Shown here: positions 51,958-60,885 of the stretch, in pieces
How positions within the stretch are numbered: position 1 is the first letter of the stretch
Layout: every line of letters starts with the position of its first letter
DNA from: Saprolegnia diclina VS20
Taxonomy: Eukaryota > Oomycota > Saprolegniomycetes > Saprolegniales > Saprolegniaceae
Length of the DNA: 64,000 nt
Reading direction: 5' to 3'
NCBI RefSeq assembly: GCF_000281045.1
Contig: NW_008246105.1
Location: 517,927-581,926, forward strand
Notes under the pieces: generated by a model
What the model saw: only the letters and a program-made list of their open reading frames with translations
Databases searched by the model: none
What the model was told of the DNA's origin: nothing
Translations under genes and position numbers: made by a program

Positions 51958-53101
51958 ATGCTGAGCCCCATGGCCGAGATCAACATTGATGATGAGCCGG
52001 GCGACGCGGCCAAGGCGAAGAACCGGCAGCGTCTGCGCGACTACCGGCGCCTGCAGAAGCGCCAGCACGCCTTCTTGACCCAGCGAGTGCGCGAGCTCGC
52101 GGCGGAGATGGCGACGCTCCGCAGCGCCAAGCCGCTGCCATGGCACGAGGTCGCCGCCGTCTTCCGCGACGACGCACACGACGCGCTTGCAACGCAACGG
52201 TCGCTGGCAGCGCAAATCGACCAGTGTGGCCACGCAGCCAGGATCCTCGAGGCGTGGGTCCGCGCCAGTGTCCCGGCAGCGCTGGTTCGCGGACCGTCCT
52301 TGTCCTCGCCTCATGCTTGCAGCGGTGTAGGCCTCGTTTCTGCCGCACCAGGCGCCGTGGACACAGCGCAGGCTTCTTGCGCCAGACGCGCTGCGTCTTC
52401 AGAGCCTATCGTGGGTCACAGACCGCCTCCTGCACAACGCAGATGCGGTGCTGGGGTCGTGTCGGCGCCAAGAGCAAATGCGCGTGACGCTCCACGCCCT
52501 GAGCTACGACCAGACGTACGTCGTCATCCAGAGCCATCGCATTGTTCCCGCGCCATTCGTCGACGCGGTCGCTGCGCAGCGGCGCATTTACTCGCACACG
52601 CCGGGAGGGAACTTCGTCGACCGCGAGGTAGACGCTTCTGGATGCTTCCGTTGATGTTTCCTGGACCGTAGCTTTTGCAAGCGTCGTTTGGCGGCGACAT
52701 TGTGCACGAGCAAGTGGGCGATGTGCGGGTGTTGTACCGGCACTACGTCAGCGAGCGGCGCGCGACCATGGTGGCGCTCAGCATCACGCACGACGACGCC
52801 TCGCCTGACCAGGCGCTCAGCCAGGAGCCGTCGTACGGCTGGTACATCCCTGCCGCTCTGCGAAGCTCAAAGAAACGAGTGTAGGACCGAGCTGACGCCG
52901 GTGACGCAGACGACGACGCGCGTGCTCGACGTATGGCTCTTCCTCCTCAACACGCCCGCTAGCGAGAGCGGCGATAATGACGCATTGAGCCACCACGCGC
53001 GGTTTCTCCACGAGACTCGGGCGGCCTACGACGCCAACCTCGCCCACTGCAACGCCCTCTTCCTCCAAGAACTGCCCGTCGCCCACATACACGATGTATA
53101 G
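51958..53101 (+). CDS. bZIP-like protein of the oomycete M96/START-like family
   Basis: Exons 51958-52284, 52331-52627, 52672-52841 and 52885-53101 give 336 residues; introns are 43-46 bp. The N-terminus has a basic region running into a short coil (AKNRQRLRDYRRLQKRQHAF; VRELAAEMATLRSAKPLPW). It then has the family motif LPWHEVAAVFRDDAHDALAT. The rest resembles the large oomycete family of proteins with a basic/zipper N-terminus and a START-like C-terminal fold (LDVWLFLLNTPASES near the end), often labelled M96 mating-specific-like. The likely role is a nuclear regulator; the ligand is unknown. It is divergent from kinase D with 110 bp between the starts. An alternative ATG is four codons downstream. 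Confidence 0.75.
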
Positions 53102-53125
53102 GATGCAAGTAGAAGGTTTACCTAA

Positions 53126-55664
53126 TTAAATTTTGGCTTTCTTGGCCGGCGGCGCCAGCTCCTCGACGTCGTCCGCCAGCGCGGCCGGGAGCAGCTTTTG
53201 CATCGAGACGATCGTGAAGTCCACGAGGTACGACTTGCAGAGCATGCGGTCCATGCGCTGGTAGTGGCGCTCCGAGAACGCGATGAGCCCGTCGAGCGTC
53301 TTGGCCGCGTGCGGGATATTGGACCAGCGGCTCGGCGGCACGAGGCGCAGGAGGCTCGAGAGGAGCAGCTGTGCGACCGACGCGTGCTTGCTGTTGGTGT
53401 TCCAGTCGCGCAGCCACTCGAGCAGCTGGCCGAGGTTGGCGTCGTCGAGGCCGCGGACCACGTCGTCGTACACATGACCGTCCGACGCCGCCGCAATATC
53501 GGTGCCCTTGGGCCCTTCCTTGAGGTCGCGCAGGATCGTCATGAGCCGGAACGGGTGCGCAATCTCAAACGCAATCTTGACGGCCTGGAGGTAGTCCTGG
53601 CTGCGGAGACAGTTGAAGAGCTCCTGCTCCTTGAGGAGCTTGGCGTCGCGGTCCGCAAGCGCCTTTTCCTCTTCGATTTCGGTGAAATCGTGCCAAATGT
53701 GGATCGTCGAGTCGGCGCCGCCCGTGATCATCTCGGACGAGTCCTTCGCGACCGCAAGCGCCCAGATCTTATCCGCGTGCTCGTCGAGCGTGTTTTCGCA
53801 CTCGTTCGTCTTGATGGTCCAGAGCTTCACGATGCCATCGGCGCCCGCCGACACGAGCTGCATGCCGGCGCACACAAACTGCACGTTGAGCACCGACGCC
53901 GTGTGGCCCTCGAACGTCTTGAGGCACGAAAAGTCCTTGAGGCTCCAGAGCTTGACCGTCTTGTCGCTGCTCGCACTCGCCAAGCACTGGTCGACCGGCG
54001 AGAACTCGAGCGCCCACACGCCGCGCTTGTGGCCGCGGCACGTCCCGATCAGCGCCAAATTCGACGCGTTCCAAATCTTGATGAGTTTGTCCTGCGAGCC
54101 ACTCGCAATGAAGCGGTCGTTGGGCGCGATCGCGAGCGCGTTCACGTCCTTCTCGTGGGCCTTGGTGGCCGCCATGGCCGAGAGCGACAACGTCGACGCG
54201 CCGCCGTCCGCGAGCACTGGGCCAAGGCTCCAGAGCTTCATCGTCTTGTCGGTCGAGCCCGTGACGAAGAACGCGCTGTGGTTGCTGTAGTGGTGCAGCT
54301 TTTGTGCGATCGCAATCGACCCGAGCGACTCGGCGCCGGCCACGCCGACCGCCACGCACGCGTGCGTGTGGAGGTCCCAGACGCGCGCCGTGCCGTCTTT
54401 CGAGGCCGACACGAGGTACTTGCCGTCCGGGCTCACGGCGAGCGCCATCACAATGTCCGTGTGGCCCGAAAGAAGCTCGCACGAGAGCGTCTCGCGGTGC
54501 ATGACGCGGATCTGCTCCGAGTTGGTCGCCGCGACCACGTGCTCCGAGAGGCCGGCGCCGTCCGCCGTCGGCACAAACTTGAGCGCGAGGATGTCGTCGT
54601 TGAAGCCGATGATCTGGCGCGAGCGCACGAGGTCGGCGGCGCCAAAGAGCAAAAAGTTGTGCTCGGCCGTCACCGCAATCAGCTCGGACGAGTCTGCGTT
54701 CACGAGCAAGTCCGTGTACTTAACGCGCGCGTCCTCCTTGGCCTGCGTCGCGACGACGCTGCACGCCGCGCCGTTCGAGACCCAGCGCTTGAGCTGGCCC
54801 TTCTCACCCGCCGTGATGAACGTGATGCCCGACTCGGACGGCAGCACGACAAGGCCTGTCACGGGCTCGTGCGCCAGCACCGTCTGCAGCAGCTTTTGCT
54901 GGCGGAGGTCCCAAAAGTTGATGACCTTGTCGCGGCCCGAAGACAGAAGCGTGTAGCCATCTACAAAGAGCATGAGTCGACGTACGTTGGCAATGTGCTG
55001 GACGCACCGAGGGCAAAGGCCACGGTCGTCGCCGGGTTCATGTGGTCCTTGATGCACGCGACTTCCTTCTGCGCGTAGAGGTCCCACACGCGCACTATTC
55101 AGAGAGAGTTAAGACACGGACGTTGGAGCGCGTCGTACCCGTCGAGTCGTCGCTCGAGGACGCGACGAGGAGCTGCTTGGGGTCCCAATGAAACTTGACG
55201 AGCGTGACGATGCCCGTGTGCTTCTTGAAGCTGTGCGTGCAAAAGCCCTTCTCAATGTCAAACACCTTGACCGAGCGGTCGCTGCCGCCCGTGGCCACGA
55301 GCGTGCCGGTCGGGTCAAAGTCCATGCACAGGATCGGCGAGTCCGCCGTCTTGATCGTGCGCAGGCATGTCTTGGTGTCAATGTCCCAGAGGCGCAGGAG
55401 CGAGTTGCGGCTCGCGGTCACGAGCTGGCGGTGCTTGGGCCGCCACGCAAAGGTCACGATCGACTCCTTCTGCTCGTCCGGCACGTCGGCCTGCAACGCA
55501 AACTGGAGCTCGCCCGTGGCCGCGTCCACGATGGCCACGTCCTCTTGCAGCATGCAGGCGAGGAGGTCGCCCATGAGCTCGACCTTCCCGCCCGTGTAGA
55601 TGCCGGCGTGCGTGCGCACGGGCGCCCACGTCTTGGTCACGGCGCTTCGCTTCGGCGCGTTCAT
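53126..55664 (-). CDS. UTP13: U3 snoRNP WD40 protein Utp13 (TBL3)
   Basis: Exons (minus): 55139-55664, 55008-55094, 53126-54960; 815 residues against about 810 in animals and yeast. Two tandem seven-blade WD40 propellers are visible, with blades such as CMDFDPTGTLVATGGSDRSV, LAVSPDGKYLVSASKDGTAR, FFVTGSTDKTMKLW and ALEFSPVDQCLASASSDKTV. The C-terminal Utp13 helical domain follows (NCLRSQDYLQAVKIAFEIAH; DDVVRGLDDANLGQLLEWLR). Utp13 is part of the UTP-B complex of the 90S pre-ribosome, needed for 18S rRNA maturation. The start MNAPKRSAV at 55664 is preferred; upstream in-frame ATGs reach 55781 but fall among CCAAT boxes near 55714 and 55748. The tail ends in a basic nuclear-type motif (PPAKKAKI). 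Confidence 0.94.
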
Positions 55665-55960
55665 GCTAAAATCCTTGGTCCCAACCGATTTGGCCTCGAA
55701 CGAGCCACGGAACCAATCGAATCCAACGACTGGCATCGCGGCCTCTGATTGGCCGACGACCGGCTTTTTAAATTTTTGCATCGATCTGACGATCTAAGAT
55801 CGTAGTGCACGCGCCATCCCTCCGTGTCACGTACCTCGAAGTGTCCGACCGCCTCCTCTTAGCGTCGGTAGATAGTCCGAGTAGAGAGAAAGATGAACTG
55901 TATATTTGGACCCACAACTTCTGACAGCAACTCATAGACACGGCGACGGGAGGGCGATGC

Positions 55961-58186
55961 TCAGTGCATATCTTGCGTCAGCGGCACGTAGCCGTCCTCC
56001 ATGGAGATGGCCGACGGCGCTTCCTTCTTGGACGCGGAGACGGCGACGATGGCTGCAAGAGCGCCAACCATGGCCACAGCGACCAAGAGCAGCGCCGCGT
56101 TCCCGGGTGCGTCGTAGACCGAGACAAACTTGTGCGCCGCCTTGGCCGAGCACTGGCGCGCCTTGTACGCAAAGACGGAGGCGTAGTCGTCGCCGTAGTG
56201 CGCTTCCTCATTGTTGCGGGGGCAATCCGCGCTGGCGCCGTTGCAAAAGTGGCTCGAGTCGCAGAGGTCCTCGGCCACGTGGCACAGCGTGTCCTTCTCG
56301 AATTTGTCGACGCACTTGCCGCTGCCGTCGCAGTAGTCGACGCCGTCGCACGCGTGGTCGGACGACTCCCCGATCGGCGTGCATTCGGTCGTTCGCGGTG
56401 CAAACTTGTCGCGGGGGCATTTTCCGTTGTAGCCCGTGCAGAATTCCGGCACGTCGCAAATATCACACGCTTCGCGGCAGACAACGTCGCTGCCGAGGAA
56501 GGTTTCGACGCAGCTTCCGCGTCCGTCGCAAACATCGACGCCGTCGCAAGCGCCACCACTCGACTTGCCAATCTGCGTGCAGACCTTGCCCACGGGCGCG
56601 AGGGCGTCGTCGGGGCAGACGCCGCATTCGCCCGGGCAATACTCGGGCTCGTCGCAAACGTCGACTTGCCGGCGGCAGAGATGGCTCGTGCCTTTGAAGT
56701 GGTCAACGCACTTGCCGTGACCGTTGCAGCGATCAATGTCGTCGCACGCGCCGCCCGACGACGAGCCAATCGACGTACAAATGGTTCTCTTGGACGCAAA
56801 GCTGTTGCTGGGGCAGTCGCCGCTGACGCCGGTGCATGTTTCTGCCACGTCACAGACGTCGACAGCGCGGCGGCAAACGTGCTTGGTGGGCTGGTACTTG
56901 TCCACGCAGTGTCCATTGCCGTCGCAATAGTCGGGTGCGTCGCACGGGCCGCCCGTGGACTTGCCCATCTTGGTGCAGACTTTGGTCGTCGGCGCAAACT
57001 CGTCGCCGGGACACTTGCTGTGGTCACCACTGCAGTACTCGGCCTCGTCGCAGAGGTTGCGAGCTCCGCGACAGACCGAGTTTTGGTCCTTGTAGCCGTT
57101 GAGGCACTTGCCTTCGCCGTCGCAGTAGTCCTTCTCGTCGGCATCGCACTCGCCGCCGTTGTCGCAACTCTGGCTCGGGCAGAGCGTACCGCGCGGCAGC
57201 TGCGTGTACGTGCACTTGCCGTTAAGAAAGTCCGAAATCTCGTGGCACGGAACCTCGGGGCACCCGTCTTCGTCGGCAATCGTCACCGAGTCGATCGAGT
57301 CCTCTTGGTAATGGTTGTGCTCGACGTGCGCCGGTCGATAACGAGACTCTTCGTCGTATTTGCCATGGCTTGGAGGCACGTACGGTTTGTCTTCGCTCGC
57401 ATCGACATCATCGTACACGTCGATCGACTCATCGGGGTACGTCGGGTCGTAGCTGCCGGGTGGCTTGTATCCGGCCTGGTCATCGTTCACTTTGCCCTCC
57501 TACGACAGTTTGATCGAGTCCATGTCCGTTTTCTTGTCACTGACCTTGGCCTCTTGAGCCTTCTTGGTCTCCTCTAGAGCCTCTTTGGCCTCCTCCTGAG
57601 CCTTCTTGGCCACCACTTGAGCCTTCTTGGCGTCGTCTGCAGCCGCCTTGGCGTCGTCTGCGACCTTCTTGGCGTCGTCTGCGACCTTCTTGGCGTCGTC
57701 TGCAGCCGTCTTGGCGTCGTCTGCGACCTTCTTGGCGTTGTCAGCGACCTTCTTGGCGTCGTCTGCAGCCGTCTTGGCGTCGTCTGCGACCTTCTTGGCA
57801 GCGTCTGCAGCCGTCTTGAGAGCTTCTGCCTTCTTGGCCGCATCTTCAACGGCATCTGCAGCCTTTTTGGCGTCGTCTGCAGCCTTTTTGGCGTCGTCTG
57901 CAGCCGTCTTGGCCTTGTCATACTTCTTTGCAGCCTTCTCAGCCTTCTCAGCAGCCTTCTCAGCCTTCTCAGTAGCCTTCTCAGCGTTCTTGGTCGCTTC
58001 ATCAACCTGGTATGCCTGTCCACCTGCCTCTGCAGCGTCAGGCAGATAATTTGAAGCCAAGAGGAGAGCGGGGGACGTAGCGGTTGTCTCCTTGGTGACC
58101 ATCGACACGACAGATGCCATCCCCTCGTGAGCGTTGGCATGGGCGGCAATGGCCACGGCGAGGCATACTCCGAAGCGAAGCTTCAT
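55961..58186 (-). CDS. Membrane-anchored coiled-coil protein with disintegrin-like repeats
   Basis: Exons 57545-58186 and 55961-57499, joined by a 45-bp intron (GTCAGT...GTAG, phase 0), give 726 residues. The product starts with a signal peptide (MKLRFGVCLAVAIAAHANAH). Next comes a stalk of about 160 residues of heptads rich in Ala, Lys and Asp (repeating AKKVADD), then an acidic Tyr/Pro-rich spacer. About six cysteine-rich repeats follow, of the type CDAPDYCDGNGHCVDKY and VDVCDVAETCTGVSGDCPSN, matching the disintegrin/ADAM-like pattern. One membrane helix near the C-terminus (ALLLVAVAMVGALAAIVAV) leads to a short tail. Disintegrin-like proteins are known from the Saprolegnia secretome as possible host-adhesion factors. 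The second exon lacks its own ATG (it opens EGKVNDDQ), which supports a single gene. Confidence 0.85.
57630..57910. repeat. 21-bp tandem repeat encoding heptads
   Basis: Degenerate 21-bp units around GGCGTCGTCTGCGACCTTCT repeat about a dozen times within the first exon of the disintegrin-repeat gene. Each unit encodes one seven-residue coiled-coil heptad, so unit gain or loss keeps both frame and heptad phase. Confidence 0.85.
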
Positions 58187-58933
58187 CCTTGGCGGGCAAA
58201 TCGAAATTTGAAAAGACACAGAGGTGCCTGGTCAAAACTTCGCAGCCAATCACAGCACGCGACGCCTCATTTGCACCAATGAGATTCCAGACCTTTCGTA
58301 AAAGGTCGCATGAAACCCCTGGGTGAAAGATACGATTTTTCCCGCGCCTTTTGCAAGCACGTGCGTGTCGTGTGGGGCATCAGCTTTCCAAAGCCGTCAA
58401 TACGTCCAACCATTTCACGGACTTAGCATGTGATTGTACTGCTCACTATCTAAAGACTGCTGCTGAAAGATAGTCCTACTGCAATAAGAACTCGTTGCCG
58501 TGCTCGGGCCACCTACCGGCTCCTACCGGCTGTCTTGAGTACCACATCGGCGTCGGAGATGTTCCATTTGAGAGCTTCAGTGCAGCACGCGGCCCGCAGT
58601 GCCGACCGATCACGATTGCAGAAACGCACGCGAGAAATCCATCCGTTGCCAGTGTGCTGCCCTTGATCGGGCGTTCGGGCGCCTCATCCCGTGCAATTAT
58701 CACGTCTCATTCAGAAGTTTTTCACTACAGATCATGCACAAATATAAAGTGAGAGTAATGTTCTCTGAGGTGTGAAAAGTGGTTTTTGTGCGATTGCACT
58801 CCTGTGGATCGAACTCGTCGGGTATCTTGACGTCCTCATCCAAATACACACATCCTAACACAAGCGCGCAGCGGCAACAAGCGCCGAATTGCGTGCTGCT
58901 TATGTTGGGACGTCAGTTCTACCAGGTCCGAAT
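58187..58933. other. Intergenic, promoter of the disintegrin-repeat gene
   Basis: CCAAT boxes at about 58238 and 58275 lie 50-90 bp upstream of the minus-strand start. No gene is supported in the remainder. Confidence 0.5.
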
Positions 58934-58949
58934 GCTCATTATCTAATTT
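58934..58949 (+). promoter_or_regulatory. Inr/FPR core promoter of the elicitin-like pseudogene
   Basis: GCTCATTATCTAATTT matches 14 of 16 positions of the oomycete core promoter and lies 16 bp before the ATG at 58966. Confidence 0.7.
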
Positions 58950-58965
58950 CACTTCTCCAAGAACC

Positions 58966-59471
58966 ATGAAGACCATCGCTATCCTCGCTTCGCTCACCAT
59001 TGCCGCTGCTGCAACGATTTCCGACTGCACCTCGAGCAACCTCGCTGGCCTCACCGCGCTCGGCACTAACGCCACGAGCCCGTTTCCTCTCTGCGCTAAG
59101 GCCATCAACATCAACGCCGCCAAGCTTGCCAACCCGTCGTGGCAGCCGGACGATCTGTCGGTCCTCGACGCCTTCTACAAGGCGCCTGCGTTAAAGACAT
59201 ATTCGCAGCGTTCGCAGAAGCGCTCGAGAAGATCACCCTTCGTGCAACCTCGCCAAGGGAGCTAAGCTCTCAACGGCAGACCTCGTGACGCTCTCTTGTG
59301 ACGACTACGTCGCTGCTGCCAAGGTGGGCTACGCCGCTTAGAACAACAGCACGACAGCGGCTCCTCCAAGCCGACGACGGCGGCTCCTACGACCAACCTA
59401 GTTCGGCGATGCTGACGACCGGGGTGACTACATTGGTGCTGACGACCGTCGCGGTCGCTCTTGCTATATAA
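58966..59471 (+). pseudogene. Elicitin-like gene, broken by frameshifts
   Basis: The start and first 70 or so codons are intact and closely match the minus-strand paralogue at 59784-60341 (signal peptide MKTIAILASLTIAAAATISD, then CTSSNLAGL and PLCAKAININAAKL). After AFYKAP the cysteine codon found in the paralogue is lost and the frame shifts. The CNLAKGAKLSTADLV block reappears in another frame, with an early TAG at 59339-59341. Remains of the Thr/Pro/Ala stalk and the hydrophobic C-terminal tail can still be followed to 59471. The promoter is intact, so decay of the coding part appears recent. Confidence 0.75.
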
Positions 59472-59783
59472 ACTGCGCTGCCAGTTACAGTTTTCTATGC
59501 ATCGTGGCAGTTTTGCTTGATTTTTAAGGGTAATACACACATTGCTACGGACACAGAATCCTAGCTCATGGTACGAGATTGAGTTACTGGGCCTGCAGAG
59601 GCTTTGGAGTACACGTACTGCGTGATGACACACTTGGTCGAAACGCGCACTTGTGCGGATAGATGCATAGTGGCGCAAAACCCTCTCGTACGCAAAGAAT
59701 TATACTCGTCGACTGCACGTTTGAATTAGAACAAAATCTCTACTGCTAATGACTACCAGTAGGCTCGGTATTGCGCAAGGAGT
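59472..59783. other. Intergenic between convergent elicitin-like copies
   Basis: 312 bp with no coding signal; it separates the 3' ends of the inverted pair. Confidence 0.5.
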
Positions 59784-60341
59784 TTACATCAAAGCGGCCA
59801 CAGTCATCGTGAGCGCAAGTGCAGCCACACCCGACGTTGCCATCGCCGAGCTGGGCTTGGTGGTAGGAGCCGCCGTGGTGGGGGCCGAGGTCGCAGGCTT
59901 GGCAGGAGCCGTCGTCGCGTCGGACGCGGGCTTGGTCGTCGCGTCGGAGGCAGGCTTGGTAGTGCTGGCAGTAAGGAGAGCCTTCGACGCCGTGATAAAG
60001 TCTTCGAAGGACATGGCGCCAACGGCCGCCGTTGACACCTCCATACCCTTGGCAAGGTTGCACGGGGGGTTAACCTTCTTGAGCTCAGCGGCAAGCGCCG
60101 TGATGTAGGTCTTGCACTCGGGCGCCTTGTGGAAAGCCTCGAGCACCGTCTCATCAGCCGGGTGCCACATCGGGTCGGCGAGCTTGGCGGCGTCGATGTG
60201 AATAGCCTTGGCGCACGGCGGAAGTGGGCCCGTCGCATTGGCCAGGAGAGCGCCGAGACCAGCGAGGTTGGCCGTAGTGCACTCGGGGAGGGTCGTGGCA
60301 GCGACGGCGGCGAGCGAAGCGAGGATAGCGATGGTCTTCAT
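59784..60341 (-). CDS. Elicitin-like secreted protein, probable GPI anchor
   Basis: 185 residues. It has a signal peptide (MKTIAILASLAAVAATTLPE), then a compact domain with four cysteines at 21, 43, 76 and 94 (ECTTANLAGL, PPCAKAIH, PECKTYITAL, NPPCNLAKGM). A Thr/Pro/Ala/Lys stalk with repeats of TTKPASDA follows, then a hydrophobic C-terminus (MATSGVAALALTMTVAALM) typical of a GPI signal. Canonical elicitins have six cysteines; this protein keeps the general helical pattern but only four. It is therefore a divergent elicitin-like member, probably sterol- or lipid-binding at the cell surface. The start at 60341 is supported by the paralogue and by the core promoter 17 bp upstream. It converges with the broken copy. 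Confidence 0.75.
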   Translation of the reverse strand: MKTIAILASLAAVAATTLPECTTANLAGLGALLANATGPLPPCAKAIHIDAAKLADPMWHPADETVLEAFHKAPECKTYITALAAELKKVNPPCNLAKGMEVSTAAVGAMSFEDFITASKALLTASTTKPASDATTKPASDATTAPAKPATSAPTTAAPTTKPSSAMATSGVAALALTMTVAALM

Positions 60342-60357
60342 GATGTTTAGAGAAGTG

Positions 60358-60373
60358 AAATTAGAGAATGAGC
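60358..60373 (-). promoter_or_regulatory. Inr/FPR core promoter of the elicitin-like gene
   Basis: On the minus strand GCTCATTCTCTAATTT matches 15 of 16 consensus positions and lies 16 bp before the ATG. It is followed by CACTTCTC, also shared with the paralogue. Confidence 0.75.
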
Positions 60374-60844
60374 CTTGTGCGCAGAGCAAATTCAAATCCA
60401 CACGCTACAAAACGACGCGGGTTGTGCTCACGTGCAGCTGCAGTGCACATGTGCAGATCGTGGTCTCGTCGTTACGCCGGTTCACGCGACTTGGGTGCGC
60501 CGACACTGCTCCGTTCGATCGGATGCCTGGCATCGCTTGTCGCGAACCGCGCAGCACGCAAGCTCTGCCGAACCTCTGAAGTGGTGTGTGTTAGGTGTCG
60601 ACCTCGTGCAATACCACACACAAAATCAGATGCAGCTGACACGTGAGCAGATAAACATATGGTGTGACAGATTCTCTCCACGAGCTTTGCGGCCAGTCTG
60701 CAGCATCAAGTTGCTACAAAGGGTGGCGTGTGATTGCTTTCTCAGGACGCTTCATGGAAACCGCTCAAAGGCATCACATGCGCTTGGACCAACGCGGCAC
60801 CGAGACGCGATCAGCACCGTGCTTTGACGATTCGGCGGTGAGCC

Positions 60845-60847
<3 letters not shown>

Positions 60848-60882
<35 letters not shown>
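60848..60882. repeat. (TA)n microsatellite
   Basis: 35 bp of uninterrupted alternating T and A, just over 17 dinucleotide units. It is likely to be length-variable. Confidence 0.95.

Positions 60883-60885
<3 letters not shown>

Noticed and set aside
53198..55078. 626-residue plus-strand open frame
   Set aside because: Antisense of UTP13; Arg/Val/His-rich low-information sequence with no domain.
55964..57577. 537-residue plus-strand open frame
   Set aside because: Antisense of the disintegrin-like repeats; its Val/Ala periodicity simply mirrors the cysteine repeats.
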